A DNA stretch of 64,000 nt from Alphaproteobacteria bacterium. GTDB taxonomy: Bacteria > Pseudomonadota > Alphaproteobacteria > Micavibrionales > Micavibrionaceae. Of this stretch, positions 9,955-18,407 are shown piece by piece; positions within the stretch are counted from its first letter, which is position 1, and each line of letters opens with the position of its first letter. The DNA is taken from positions 1 through 64,000 of the forward strand of contig NZDE01000012.1 of the NCBI GenBank assembly GCA_002690045.1, in the 5' to 3' direction. Under the pieces are notes generated by a model. The model saw nothing but the letters and a program-made list of their open reading frames with translations. It was not told the DNA's origin and made no database searches. The translations under genes and the position numbers were made by a program.

Positions 9955-10031
9955 GGCGGAGTAGCTCAGGTGGTTAGAGCAGTGGAATCATAATCCATGT
10001 GTCGGGGGTTCGAGTCCCTCTTCCGCTACCA
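9955..10031 (+). tRNA. tRNA-Met (CAT), elongator type
   Basis: A complete cloverleaf with encoded CCA. The acceptor stem is GGCGGAG/TTCCGCT, with G-U pairs at positions 1-72 and 7-66. The D arm is GCTC/GAGC, the anticodon stem GTGGA/TCCAT with the loop ATCATAA, the variable loop GTGTC, and the T arm GGGGG TTCGAGT CCCTC. The anticodon CAT is at 9989-9991. There is no C1xA72 mismatch, so it is not the initiator; the sequence resembles alphaproteobacterial elongator tRNA-Met. A tRNA-Ile2 (lysidine) reading is less likely. Confidence 0.95.
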
Positions 10032-10120
10032 ATTGCCCCTCAAGGCCTTGAAATCAAATAACCTCCTGAAATTGACGCACTAAAAAATCAGGATTGTTAC
10101 ACATTTCTGTTACATCGCAG

Positions 10121-10336
10121 CTATGGCTCCTTTAACTTTGGCCTACCACGCTTGCGTGTCGTAACCGTTTTTCCAGTCGCTTTACGCAGCCCCTCTAAAA
10201 ACGCGCCACTCCGCCATAAGACTTTTATATAAATGATAATCATTTTCACAAAAGAAAACATCCTGCCGCCGATTGCGCGCTGCGTTATATGATGCGGAAC
10301 ATCAGGCATAATTATACGCCCTTGCCTTGCCATCAT
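10121..10336 (-). pseudogene. Remnant of a REP-associated tyrosine transposase (RAYT, Y1/IS200-like)
   Basis: The N-terminus reads MARQGRIIMPDVPHHITQR, the typical start of RAYT transposases. One base is then missing after the QR codons. Shifting the frame restores NRRQDVFFCENDYHLYKSL, the usual continuation. The catalytic core, including the His-hydrophobe-His and Tyr motifs, is deleted, and the frame resumes with the typical C-terminus FLEGLRKATGKTV...KRGRPK. It is therefore dead by both frameshift and deletion. Two copies of a GGGGAC/GGAGAC-type motif lie directly upstream (10360-10385). It sits 90 bases from tRNA-Met. Confidence 0.8.
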
Positions 10337-10359
10337 CTATGCCTTCAATTAAATATATG

Positions 10360-10385
10360 CTGTCTCCATTTGTTCGTCCCCATTT
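10360..10385 (-). repeat. Tandem REP-like motifs upstream of the RAYT remnant
   Basis: On the minus strand AAATGGGGACG and AAATGGAGACAG follow one another. Motifs of the ATGGGGACAGA type commonly flank RAYT genes. A third copy (TTATGGAGACAGAA) lies at 54038-54052. Confidence 0.4.
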
Positions 10386-11148
10386 ATTTTTCTATGTTGT
10401 TTAAAAAAGTTTTAACATTGCCATAAAACCCTCTAAGGTCGTCTGTTGTAACCCATGGTTCTGACACTTCATATAGCTCAACAACAGTATCTCCTCGCCA
10501 TGAGAACAAAGATTTACATGTTTGGTGTGCCCCTAGTTCATAAGCATAAGGATAACATTTAAAGACTGGAAGCTTCTCATGTTCGTCTGTGTTGGTGAAT
10601 ACTATATATTTTTGCTTAAGATCTTTCTGATACACGCTATATGCACCATGTTTCTCAGGAATAATACTTGAAGCGTCTGTAACTAAGCTGTACTCGTCTT
10701 CAAAAAACTTAAGGTTATTTAAAAATACTTTTTTATCTTTGATGATTGCACGTGTGGCGTAAAAATGCTCAGTATTTGCCTTTTCCAAGGCCCTATCCGT
10801 TTTGAACTTTGGCAATCGGATAATTACTTTAATTGCCTTTATTGATGGCTCATTATGATCAATACACTTAATATTTCCCGCTGTGAAGTCTATAACCTTT
10901 CCATTTTCTTCATATACCCCTGATACAACATTTTTATACGGAATACTGAATGTATGGCTTGCTATTTCAAATTTCTTGATTTCACTGCTGTATTTGCACT
11001 GGCCTAAGCTGTGTGGTTTTGAGTAAGTACTTCCGTTGCTTTCATAAATTAAAGGGGAAATGCTTGTTTCTTCTTTACAGCCCAATAAAAGAAAGGTGAT
11101 CATTAGTATTATTGTTTTCTTTGGGGCTCTTGATGCACTTTTTCGCAC
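10384..11148 (-). CDS. Predicted lipoprotein, 254 residues
   Basis: The start is GTG with a GGAG site seven bases upstream. The N-terminus is MRKSASRAPKKT, then a hydrophobic stretch ending in the lipobox LLLGC, so Cys24 should be lipidated after signal peptidase II cleavage. The mature part has no family I recognise; it holds several cysteines (GQCKYS, IKCIDH, FKCYPY, TCKSLF) that could form disulfides in the periplasm. It is AT-richer than its neighbours and sits beside a dead transposase, hinting at an acquired gene. Function unknown. Confidence 0.75.
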   Translation of the reverse strand: MRKSASRAPKKTIILMITFLLLGCKEETSISPLIYESNGSTYSKPHSLGQCKYSSEIKKFEIASHTFSIPYKNVVSGVYEENGKVIDFTAGNIKCIDHNEPSIKAIKVIIRLPKFKTDRALEKANTEHFYATRAIIKDKKVFLNNLKFFEDEYSLVTDASSIIPEKHGAYSVYQKDLKQKYIVFTNTDEHEKLPVFKCYPYAYELGAHQTCKSLFSWRGDTVVELYEVSEPWVTTDDLRGFYGNVKTFLNNIEK

Positions 11149-11247
11149 TTGCGGACTCCATGTATAAATTGTAGCGTAAACAACCTATCCGTTAGCATGA
11201 GCGTTTAAAAATCACAAGTTTATATTACGCGCATTTTACTTGGTGGA

Positions 11248-11277
11248 TTGTTTGGCTTAGTATGTGTGTGTTATTAA
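11248..11277 (+). promoter_or_regulatory. Candidate promoter of roxA
   Basis: TTGTTT (11248-11253), an 18-base spacer and TATTAA (11272-11277), about 33 bases before the gene start. The -35 is a weak match. Confidence 0.4.
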
Positions 11278-11309
11278 TATAAACCCCATCGCCAGATAGT
11301 CCGTAAGAT

Positions 11310-12473
11310 ATGATTTTAGACCAATTCCCGCCTATAGATGAATTTTATGCTCGCTATTGGGGTAAGCGGCCCTTTATTGTTAAAGGCGCAATTGCCGCAC
11401 CTCTTTTTGAAGGTTTTATTGATGGTGATGGCCTTGCCGCTTTGTCTATGGAGGAGGATGTCCGCGCCCGCCTTATTACCACGAAGGAAAATAGCGGGGA
11501 GCTAGAGTGGGCCTGTGAACATGGGCCATTTTCAGAAGAGGTTTTTGCACATTTAGGCGAGGAGAATTGGAGTTTACTTGTCCAGAATGTTGAGCAATAT
11601 CACGTCGAGACCGCTGAACTTTTGAGCTTCTTTTCATTTGCGCCGCGTTGGTTGGTCGATGACATCATGATTAGCTATTCCGCACGCGGGGGAAGCGTTG
11701 GGCCACATACGGATAGTTACCATGTTTTTTTGGTGCAAGGCATAGGCAAGCGCCAATGGAAAGTCGGCAATGCGCCCGCTTATAAAAATGACCTTGCCGA
11801 AGATTTGGAGTTTCGCGTCTTTAAAGACGGTTTTGATGGCACAGAATACATCATGGAAATCGGCGATGTATTGTATATCCCCCCGCATTTTGCGCATGAG
11901 GGTACCACGTTAGACACCGCGATGACTTTTTCCGTCGGGTTTTTAGGGCCAAAGCTTTCAGAGTTATTCATTGAATATGGCCAGTTTTTAGAACAGCTGG
12001 GGGAAGATGCCAACCCACGCTATTCTGGCGATGGGTTAACGCCCCAATCGCAAAATGCGGCGCTATCAGATACCGCGCGTCAGGATATAACTAATGATAT
12101 GAATGCGGCGTTATCTGCCCCTGCGTTTTCTGAATGGCTGGCGCATTATTTTTCTTCGCCAACACATTGCGGCGTGGATGATATGGATGCGGACGCGAAA
12201 GCCATAGACGTAGATGCCCTTATACACAGACTAAGTTCTGGCGCGACATTAAAACGGAACCATTATGTGCGCTGCGTTTTTGTTGATGGCACGCATCCAA
12301 GCCTATCCATTTATGGCCGCAAGATAGATATAGCATCCGTTGCGCCTAAAGCTGTGCGCGCCCTTTTAAACGCGGATGAAATTAACCGCGCCGACGTTAA
12401 TAAAAATGATAATGGCGTGATTAATCTATTGGTGGATTTGTATAATCATGATGCGTTTGCGTTTGATAGGTAA
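11310..12473 (+). CDS. roxA: Ribosomal protein L16 arginine hydroxylase RoxA/YcfD (JmjC-type 2OG oxygenase)
   Basis: E. coli YcfD hydroxylates Arg81 of L16 using Fe(II), O2 and 2-oxoglutarate. The 387 residues follow that protein closely: FYARYWGKRPFIVKG at the N-terminus, ENWSLLVQNVEQYH, then DDIMISYSARGGSVGPHTDSYHVF with the iron ligands His133 and Asp135, then GDVLYIPPHFAHEG with the third ligand His196. A C-terminal winged-helix-like dimerisation part follows. Identification is strong from motif order and spacing. The L16 substrate is inferred by homology. The gene stands alone. Confidence 0.88.
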   Translation: MILDQFPPIDEFYARYWGKRPFIVKGAIAAPLFEGFIDGDGLAALSMEEDVRARLITTKENSGELEWACEHGPFSEEVFAHLGEENWSLLVQNVEQYHVETAELLSFFSFAPRWLVDDIMISYSARGGSVGPHTDSYHVFLVQGIGKRQWKVGNAPAYKNDLAEDLEFRVFKDGFDGTEYIMEIGDVLYIPPHFAHEGTTLDTAMTFSVGFLGPKLSELFIEYGQFLEQLGEDANPRYSGDGLTPQSQNAALSDTARQDITNDMNAALSAPAFSEWLAHYFSSPTHCGVDDMDADAKAIDVDALIHRLSSGATLKRNHYVRCVFVDGTHPSLSIYGRKIDIASVAPKAVRALLNADEINRADVNKNDNGVINLLVDLYNHDAFAFDR

Positions 12474-12701
12474 AGCCTATCCTTGCCGACCAAAAACCAC
12501 CTAACACATTGAAAATATATGCAATATTTTCTCCACACAACCTGCCCACAAGCACCAATTATTACTTTCCATAAAAACATATGCAATTTTATGCAACAGT
12601 AATAATATGTTAATTTTTCTGCTGTACATTAGTAAGCGTGTGTGGGGAATTCCTTTTTATTTCCCTTAAAAGAAAATGTTAAAGTTTATGGAGTTATCGC
12701 A

Positions 12702-13583
12702 ATGAGCGATGATTACGCAGGCGCGGATTATAACGAGGCGGAGTCTGACCTTGGCCTTTATGAAAGCGATATGGAAGTCAGCGGCTATGACGCGGTGACG
12801 ACCACGCAAGATGGTATGCGCGTTGATGAATATTTAAAAGATTCAGGCATGACCATCGACACGGTTGGCGATGCCCAAAAAGCGCAAGAACATAATAAAA
12901 AAGAAAACGAAAAAGCCGCCGACGCCCGCGCAGCCATACGTGAAGTATTCAGCCGCGCACATCAACATGTTGATGACCACAAATATAATTTCAAAATTGA
13001 CGGTTTAGACGTCGAAATCAGCCACGGTGATTTAAAAGACTTCATGAAGAAGCAAGCCGAGCAGATGAACAAGAAAATGAAAACCGAAAAAGATGCCAAA
13101 AAGCGCGCACAGATGGAGCAAGACTTCATGACCTATCAGCGCTTAATCCACCACATGGAAACCGAAGGCCCACTGAACGAAGATCAGTTGAAAGAGTTTA
13201 GTGATGTTTTGGATAGGTATCCTGAAGAAAAAGCAGCACTCCTCCACAGTAACGAAAACGTTATTGCATTAAAAGATGAACAAAAAGAAGAGCTCATAAA
13301 GCATAAGAAAGACAATATATCAATTATACCTGATCCTAAAGATGATCAGGGGGTGGTCATGCTTCAAGACGCCTTTACACAAAATGTTGACCCAATAAAA
13401 CGCACTGAAGTTGAGCAAAGTCTTGAAGAAGTTAACGGGCTGACACAAAGCAGCACACTCATAAGCATGTCAAACAATAACGATATTGCTAAAGAAGCCA
13501 ATGATGACGTATCAAATGAGCTTAATCAAGGCCTACAAACAACTGGGATGAGCCTAAGTGCTAATTTGGGCGTGCTAGGCTAG
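12702..13583 (+). CDS. Hypothetical acidic, helix-rich protein
   Basis: Unrecognised; 293 residues from the ATG at 12702, which has GGAG eight bases upstream. An earlier in-frame GTG at 12642 lacks a site. The N-terminal 50 residues are acidic and Tyr-rich (DDYAGADYNEAESDLGLYES). The middle is strongly charged and probably coiled coil (DLKDFMKKQAEQMNKKMK). No signal peptide, Cys or membrane segment. The C-terminus is Asn/Ser-rich. Its last 23 bases overlap the 3' end of the convergent secreted-protein gene. It could be a structural or regulatory protein; nothing firmer can be said. Confidence 0.65.
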   Translation: MSDDYAGADYNEAESDLGLYESDMEVSGYDAVTTTQDGMRVDEYLKDSGMTIDTVGDAQKAQEHNKKENEKAADARAAIREVFSRAHQHVDDHKYNFKIDGLDVEISHGDLKDFMKKQAEQMNKKMKTEKDAKKRAQMEQDFMTYQRLIHHMETEGPLNEDQLKEFSDVLDRYPEEKAALLHSNENVIALKDEQKEELIKHKKDNISIIPDPKDDQGVVMLQDAFTQNVDPIKRTEVEQSLEEVNGLTQSSTLISMSNNNDIAKEANDDVSNELNQGLQTTGMSLSANLGVLG

Positions 13584-14292
13584 CTGTATAGTTCGGTGTA
13601 GATGATTTATTATCCTGATCTGGGGTCTTGTAGTAGCCAAACTCACCTTTACCAATTCCTGTAATAATTGTCGCCCCAGTGGAGTTATCTGTCATTAACT
13701 GGAAAGACTGACCTGCGCCAGACATCATTGTCACGGTTTTGCCATCCGCAAGCTGACCTTGCCAATCATAATGATAGCCGCCATTAATCAATTTAGCTGT
13801 CAACGCCTCATAAGATGCACAGATATTGACTGCTTTATCCGCAAATTCACAATCTGCAGGCGTAAGGGGTGATTTTGTTACATTGGCCACTGTAGAGAAG
13901 ACATTTGATAGCTCATCACTAAATTTCATTGAAACATATTTGTCTGTTACACACATCTTGCCATCAGCTTTCGAGGAGAATGTGTAGCCATAACCTTTAT
14001 CAGGGTGGTACATCATCGACATAACATGAAGACCATCCTTTCTTGTCTCTAACAATGGGTGACCGCCAACGTCTTCCAGCCCCTCATTTCTTTTTACAGC
14101 AAATTCATATCTATTATCATCAGGAATACAGCCTTGCTGTCCTTGATATGTAGCTGTTTCAAAGCTTGCGGGGAAAGATGGGAATTTTAATTCATCTTGC
14201 GCTTGCGCACCGAATGACACGCTCAAAGCCATCACGCTTGCGGCGAGAAAAGTTCCGATTTTACGTGCGGCGTTCATAAAGTCTTTTTTCAT
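13561..14292 (-). CDS. Hypothetical periplasmic or secreted protein
   Basis: A classical Sec signal peptide is visible: positively charged start (MKKDFMNAARK), a hydrophobic core (FLAASVMALSVSF) and an AQA cleavage site near residue 32. The mature 211 residues contain four cysteines (QQGC, KMCV, ADCEF, NICAS), suitable for two disulfides, and no membrane segment. The ATG at 14292 follows GGGGAAG. No family recognised. Convergent with, and overlapping by 23 bases, the 12702-13583 gene. Confidence 0.75.
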   Translation of the reverse strand: MKKDFMNAARKIGTFLAASVMALSVSFGAQAQDELKFPSFPASFETATYQGQQGCIPDDNRYEFAVKRNEGLEDVGGHPLLETRKDGLHVMSMMYHPDKGYGYTFSSKADGKMCVTDKYVSMKFSDELSNVFSTVANVTKSPLTPADCEFADKAVNICASYEALTAKLINGGYHYDWQGQLADGKTVTMMSGAGQSFQLMTDNSTGATIITGIGKGEFGYYKTPDQDNKSSTPNYTASLARPN

Positions 14293-14434
14293 TGTGCTTC
14301 CCCAGCTCTTTGTAAATTATGCGGGTAGCATACAGAAAAATTGGGAAATTTTCAAGAATTATTTTTATGTAAATATTTGGAGTTTTATCAAGACTCTCTT
14401 TTGTTTTGCTTAAGTTTGATGTTTTTCCGCATCT

Positions 14435-14977
14435 TTATACGCGATAAACATAAATTTCCGTAACTATACCTCTGCCGCATTTTATGGTTTCAATAGGGGT
14501 ATAAGCGGGAATCGGGAAAGCGCAGCTGATGACAAGCGCCCCCGCTTTAAGGGTCGAGAGTTTGTCTTTGAATGATGTCATCAGTTCAGGGTGGGTATAA
14601 CAGATCAACACATCATAATGGCTGAGATCCGCCGCGAAGAAGTCTTGCCGCAAGGTTTTAATGCGACGTGCAAAGATAAAACGCAGCTTGGCGGAGAGAT
14701 ACGGCCATGGGGCAATTTCATAGCCCGTTACATTCGCCTGTTTATATTGCCGCGCCAGAAGCGCCTGCACCCCGCCCCAGCCAGAACCAAGGTCAGCCAT
14801 ATTTAACGGCGCATCCGCCGCGCAATGCGTTTTGAGTATATTCAGCATCGCTTTGCGCACCCATGGCAAAGTCGGCACAGGCGGCACTTTGGTTTTTTCG
14901 GTATACCACGCAATGCCCAGCGCCATGATTAATGCCAAGATAATGATAAGTGATGATAATAGGTCGAAAAAATTCAT
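14435..14977 (-). CDS. Membrane-anchored class I SAM-dependent methyltransferase-like protein
   Basis: From the ATG at 14977, which follows a GGGGG site (the open frame reaches 15034), the 180 residues start with one transmembrane helix (FFDLLSSLIIILALIMALGIAW) and continue into a Rossmann fold. Motif I is MADLGSGWGGVQALLA, followed by the acidic end of strand 2 (TGYEIAPWPY) and a strand-4 segment YDVLICYTHPELM. This matches small class I methyltransferases; the substrate is unknown. The anchor suggests action at the inner face of the membrane. Confidence 0.7.
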   Translation of the reverse strand: MNFFDLLSSLIIILALIMALGIAWYTEKTKVPPVPTLPWVRKAMLNILKTHCAADAPLNMADLGSGWGGVQALLARQYKQANVTGYEIAPWPYLSAKLRFIFARRIKTLRQDFFAADLSHYDVLICYTHPELMTSFKDKLSTLKAGALVISCAFPIPAYTPIETIKCGRGIVTEIYVYRV

Positions 14978-15032
14978 AACGCCCCCATAGCAACAAATTA
15001 CGGTCAGCATAGCACCGTTATAAATTTCGCGC

Positions 15033-15058
15033 AAAAAAAAGGGAGGCAGAACGCCTCC
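15033..15058 (-). terminator. Intrinsic terminator downstream of the VOC gene
   Basis: On the minus strand GGAGGC-GTTCT-GCCTCC is followed by CTTTTTTTT. It lies 70 bases after the VOC stop and 56 bases upstream of the methyltransferase start, separating the two units. Confidence 0.85.
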
Positions 15059-15127
15059 GTAAATTTTCTGGACCCTATATTATGGCTTTTCTTTTTTTAG
15101 TTATTAGAGGGGGTCATCTGTTCTAGA

Positions 15128-15580
15128 TTAAGCCATAATTTTATCAGGTGTGACACCCACCGCTTCGAGGGGGCGTTCAGTACCGGCAAGTGCCACACAT
15201 TCTGTTCGTTGTTTTTCTTGTATCGTAATCAAATTATCATTCGGATCACGCAGCATAAAATAGCTCTGCCCACATGGCGCGGCTTGAAGCTCGCTCGCTA
15301 TATCAATGCCTTCATAATAGAAATGCTCATATGATTTTTGGATGTCATCCACGGGGAAGTTCAGCATTAAGCCTGTCGTCACCTTGCGGAAACCATCTGG
15401 TAAGCTCTCATGGTTAATATCAACAATCGCGATTTGAGTCTTCACATCACCACCACGCTGCATAATAACGTGATCTTCTGTCTCAAAGATTGGATAAAAG
15501 TCAAAGAAGTCTTCATAAAAGTTTACTGTCTTTGCTAATTTGTCAGTACAAATGACCGTATGTAATGGATGTATATTCAT
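15128..15580 (-). CDS. Glyoxalase/dioxygenase (VOC) superfamily protein
   Basis: The protein has the paired beta-alpha-beta-beta-beta repeats of the VOC fold: NIHPLHTVICTDKLAKTVNFYEDFFDF at the start, and YFMLRDPNDNLITIQEK near the end, the typical second-module close. From the ATG at 15580, after GAGGG, it is 150 residues. VOC proteins include glyoxalase I, antibiotic-binding proteins and dioxygenases; the sequence alone does not say which. It is transcribed divergently from a TetR regulator, so it is probably the regulated target, perhaps for detoxification. Confidence 0.75.
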   Translation of the reverse strand: MNIHPLHTVICTDKLAKTVNFYEDFFDFYPIFETEDHVIMQRGGDVKTQIAIVDINHESLPDGFRKVTTGLMLNFPVDDIQKSYEHFYYEGIDIASELQAAPCGQSYFMLRDPNDNLITIQEKQRTECVALAGTERPLEAVGVTPDKIMA

Positions 15581-15633
15581 GTTTTTCCCTCGCACGATTT
15601 AAAATTTCCCAAATAAATTACTTTAAAAATTTA

Positions 15634-15688
15634 TACCGATCAGCTGATGAAACATTTTTCGTTTTCTTTTACAGGCTACCTGTCGGTA
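15634..15688. promoter_or_regulatory. Candidate TetR operator between the VOC and TetR genes
   Basis: The half-site TACCGA (15634-15639) and its reverse complement TCGGTA (15683-15688) flank the region. The right-hand element is itself a palindrome, TACC-TGTC-GGTA (15677-15688), overlapping a second one, ACAGG-CTA-CCTGT (15671-15683). The left half-site overlaps a TATAAA on the VOC strand, where bound repressor would block transcription. Confidence 0.5.
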
Positions 15689-15791
15689 TGTACAATTTTA
15701 GAATATCACTTCAAAGTTGTGTTTGTAAAGAAAAATTTTTCCATATATACTTGTTTTTCGGGAGTATAACCTATAGGACAGGGACTGAAAT

Positions 15792-16424
15792 ATGAGTAAA
15801 CCACAAGGGTCAAACAAGGAGATGTTTGATTCCACACGCCAAAAATTTATTGAAAAGGCACATGATAGATTTATCGCGCAGGGCTATATGGCGACATCGA
15901 CCAATGACATAGTCCATGATGCAGAAATGGCGCGCGGCGCGTTATATCATCATTTTAAAAATAAAGAAGAGTTATTCAAGGCCGTCATTGAAGATAAAAT
16001 TCATCAATTACAGACTGTGTTGAATGAACAAATGGAAAAACGCGTTCATTGCGGTATATCCAACCCAGAAGAAGATTTACTGGTTAGCCTTGATGTGATT
16101 GTCGATTTGTTCAAAGACAAATCCTATCGCCGCTTAATTGTTATTGAATCTCTGGTCGCCCTGCCCCATGAACAGCGCCGTGAAACCATGCATGATTATT
16201 TTAAACCTATTGTCATGCATTTCTTTGACCAATTAAATATCACCGAGAAAGCTACGCCAGAAGTTTTGGAAGCAATGATTATCGGCCTTATCGGCTTTAT
16301 GGCTGAAAGCGTACGCAGCTTTGAATATATGGATGATGATACAAAGCAGCAACAGCATGGCGAAGATATTAAACAGGCCATACGTTATTTCCTAAAGCCT
16401 TTTATTGCGCAGTACAGCAATTAG
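15792..16424 (+). CDS. TetR/AcrR-family transcriptional regulator
   Basis: The N-terminal helix-turn-helix is clear: RQKFIEKAHDRFIAQGYMATSTNDIVHDAEMARGALYHHFKNKEELF, including the family-typical GALYHHFKNKEELF recognition region (residues about 50-65). The remaining 140 residues are the ligand-binding helical domain, which is not diagnostic. Total length 210 is normal. It lies divergent from the VOC gene, with inverted repeats in the shared gap, so it probably represses that gene and itself. The ligand is unknown. ribF follows 50 bases downstream but is likely independent. Confidence 0.88.
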   Translation: MSKPQGSNKEMFDSTRQKFIEKAHDRFIAQGYMATSTNDIVHDAEMARGALYHHFKNKEELFKAVIEDKIHQLQTVLNEQMEKRVHCGISNPEEDLLVSLDVIVDLFKDKSYRRLIVIESLVALPHEQRRETMHDYFKPIVMHFFDQLNITEKATPEVLEAMIIGLIGFMAESVRSFEYMDDDTKQQQHGEDIKQAIRYFLKPFIAQYSN

Positions 16425-16474
16425 GCTTATAGTCATTTATCTTTAGTTTAAACTGGATATATGGCTTTATTTCT

Positions 16475-17398
16475 ATGCAGGTCTTTCACGATTATAAAAA
16501 CCTTCCCCCTGAAGTTAAGGGCAGTACAGTCGTTATCGGCAATTTTGACGGGTTGCATAACGGCCACCGCATGCTGATAGAGCTTGCGCGTAAGAAATCT
16601 AAAGAAGCCGAAAATAAATTACTGATCCTAACATTTAATCCGCATCCGCGCCGTTATTTCATGCCCGATGCCCCACCCTTTCTCATTACGCCAAATGGCC
16701 ATCATGAAGAACTTCTAAGCACAACGAAGGCGGATTACGCGCTCTACCTAAATTTTGATCAAGAGCTTGCGCACTTTAGCGCGGATGAGTTTATGCAGGT
16801 AATTTTGCGTGATGCCCTAGGCGCGCAGCAAATTGTTATTGGTGATGATTTTTGCTTTGGCAAAGGACGTAAAGGTAACATATACACCCTAAAAGAATCC
16901 GGTTTCCATGTTACCGCCCTTGGCAAGATTGTTGACCATGGCGGGCGGCGTTATTCATCCAGCCGCATTCGTGATGCCATTAGCGGCGGCGACATGAAGA
17001 AGGCGCAACTAATAATGGGACGCCCGTTTGAAATACGCGGCACGGTTATTCATGGCGATAAACGCGGCCGTGAACTTGGTTATCCGACAGCAAATATTCG
17101 CATGGGCGATTATATTCACCCAGCCTATGGCGTTTATGCATGCCACGTTAAAATAGAAGGCGAAGATATTTGGCGACCTGCGGCAACGAATATTGGTATC
17201 CGCCCGATGTTTGAAAGCCCTGAAGCGTTAATCGAAGCCTATATATTGGATTACAGCGGTGACTTATATGATAAAACCTTGCGCGTGCGTCCTGTGCGTA
17301 AAGTGCGCAATGAAATGAAATTTGAATCGCTCGAAGAATTAATCGCGCAGATTGACCAAGATTGCGCCAAGGTTCGTGACATATTGGCAGAAGACTAA
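16475..17398 (+). CDS. ribF: Bifunctional riboflavin kinase/FAD synthetase
   Basis: RibF phosphorylates riboflavin to FMN and adenylates FMN to FAD. The N-terminal nucleotidyltransferase domain has VVIGNFDGLHNGHRMLI with the GxxH-type nucleotide motif, FNPHPRRYF, and the closing SSSRIRDAI (near 165). The C-terminal kinase domain shows GTVIHGDKRGRELGYPTANI and GVYACHV, then RPMFE and EAYILDYSGDLYD. Length (307) is normal. Only three bases separate it from the AEC transporter gene, so the two probably share a transcript. Confidence 0.95.
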   Translation: MQVFHDYKNLPPEVKGSTVVIGNFDGLHNGHRMLIELARKKSKEAENKLLILTFNPHPRRYFMPDAPPFLITPNGHHEELLSTTKADYALYLNFDQELAHFSADEFMQVILRDALGAQQIVIGDDFCFGKGRKGNIYTLKESGFHVTALGKIVDHGGRRYSSSRIRDAISGGDMKKAQLIMGRPFEIRGTVIHGDKRGRELGYPTANIRMGDYIHPAYGVYACHVKIEGEDIWRPAATNIGIRPMFESPEALIEAYILDYSGDLYDKTLRVRPVRKVRNEMKFESLEELIAQIDQDCAKVRDILAED

Positions 17399-17401
17399 AT
17401 C

Positions 17402-18334
17402 ATGGCGATTTTCTCAGCACTTATTATTCAAATCATTCCCCTTTTGCTACTCATCGGTGTCGGTTATGTTGCCGGGCGACGTTTAGATGTGCAGATGCAT
17501 TCTCTAAGCATGCTTTCAATATATCTCTTAGTGCCATTCGTTATTGCTATATCGCTTGCCAATATTGACCTGAAACTTGAATATGTCGCCATTCCTTTTG
17601 TACTATATGTTATTTGTTCGACACTATGTGTAGTGGCGGTAAAGCTCGGCAAATTAACTTTAGATAAAAGCCACCATCCGTTAATGGCATTGCTTGGCGG
17701 TTTATCTAATACTGGATATTTTGGCATCCCTATTATCACGGCCCTGCTTGGCCCTGCCGCGATAGGCATTTATATGTTATTTAATATGGGGCTTGCGGTT
17801 ACCGAAGTCACCACAGCATATTATCTGGCGAACCGCGCCAATTTGAGCATTAAAGACAGCATCAAACGTGTTTTACGTTTGCCGCCGCTTTATGGTGTTG
17901 GGGCAGGCATAACCCTTAACTTACTGAACATTGAGATCCCTGACATTGTTCACAAATATTGGCAGCATGCCACAGGCGCATATATCATCATCGGTATGAT
18001 GCTTATTGGCGTTGGCTTATCTAAACTCAATGGGCTAAAACTCAATTGGCGCTTTACCGGTCTGTGCTTTGCCCATAAATATTTGATATGGCCGCTGACA
18101 TTCCTTGGCTTGATCTTGCTTGATAAAACACTTTTGCACGCCTTAGATCACAACACGCATATCATGCTGCTCTTGATTGGTATTTGCCCGCTCCCTGCCA
18201 ATGCTGTGGCTTATGCGACACAGTTAAAGCTGCCTGCTGAAGAAGTTGCCGCGACCATATTGCTATCGACCATCTTTGCTCTTCTATATGTTCCTGCGGT
18301 CATAAGTCTCTATTATTTTTTAATCCCCACATAA
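17402..18334 (+). CDS. AEC-family (auxin efflux carrier) transporter
   Basis: A 310-residue integral membrane protein with about ten hydrophobic segments arranged as two five-helix halves, the AEC pattern. Diagnostic segments are LLIGVGYVAGRR in helix 1 and GGLSNTGYFGIPI in helix 4 (the crossover region, where an NxGxxGxP pattern is typical). Bacterial members export or import small organic anions; the substrate here is unknown. It starts three bases after ribF, which may hint at a flavin or precursor substrate but is weak evidence. Confidence 0.85.
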   Translation: MAIFSALIIQIIPLLLLIGVGYVAGRRLDVQMHSLSMLSIYLLVPFVIAISLANIDLKLEYVAIPFVLYVICSTLCVVAVKLGKLTLDKSHHPLMALLGGLSNTGYFGIPIITALLGPAAIGIYMLFNMGLAVTEVTTAYYLANRANLSIKDSIKRVLRLPPLYGVGAGITLNLLNIEIPDIVHKYWQHATGAYIIIGMMLIGVGLSKLNGLKLNWRFTGLCFAHKYLIWPLTFLGLILLDKTLLHALDHNTHIMLLLIGICPLPANAVAYATQLKLPAEEVAATILLSTIFALLYVPAVISLYYFLIPT

Positions 18335-18340
18335 AAACCT

Positions 18341-18369
18341 TTGACATAAACTTGGCATTATGCTTTAAC
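18341..18369 (+). promoter_or_regulatory. Promoter of the NAD synthetase gene
   Basis: TTGACA (18341-18346), a 17-base spacer and TTTAAC (18364-18369), just after the AEC stop. Start of transcription is expected near 18376. Confidence 0.55.
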
Positions 18370-18371
18370 AG

Positions 18372-18401
18372 CCCTATTACATAATTCGTTGAATAATAGG
18401 G
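18372..18401 (+). promoter_or_regulatory. Inverted repeat covering the NAD synthetase ribosome binding site
   Basis: CCCTATTA (18372-18379) and TAATAGGG (18394-18401) are exact complements. The second arm contains the AGGGG ribosome binding site of the ATG at 18408. As RNA it would mask the site; as DNA it lies at +1 and could be an operator. Confidence 0.45.
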
Positions 18402-18407
18402 GTTCTT

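Noticed and set aside
10032-10383. Genomic island integrated at tRNA-Met
   Set aside because: I see no integrase and no repeat of the tRNA 3' end in the window. Only the RAYT remnant is present.
13561-13583. Frameshift joining the 12702 gene and the secreted-protein gene
   Set aside because: They are on opposite strands and simply overlap at their 3' ends by 23 bases.
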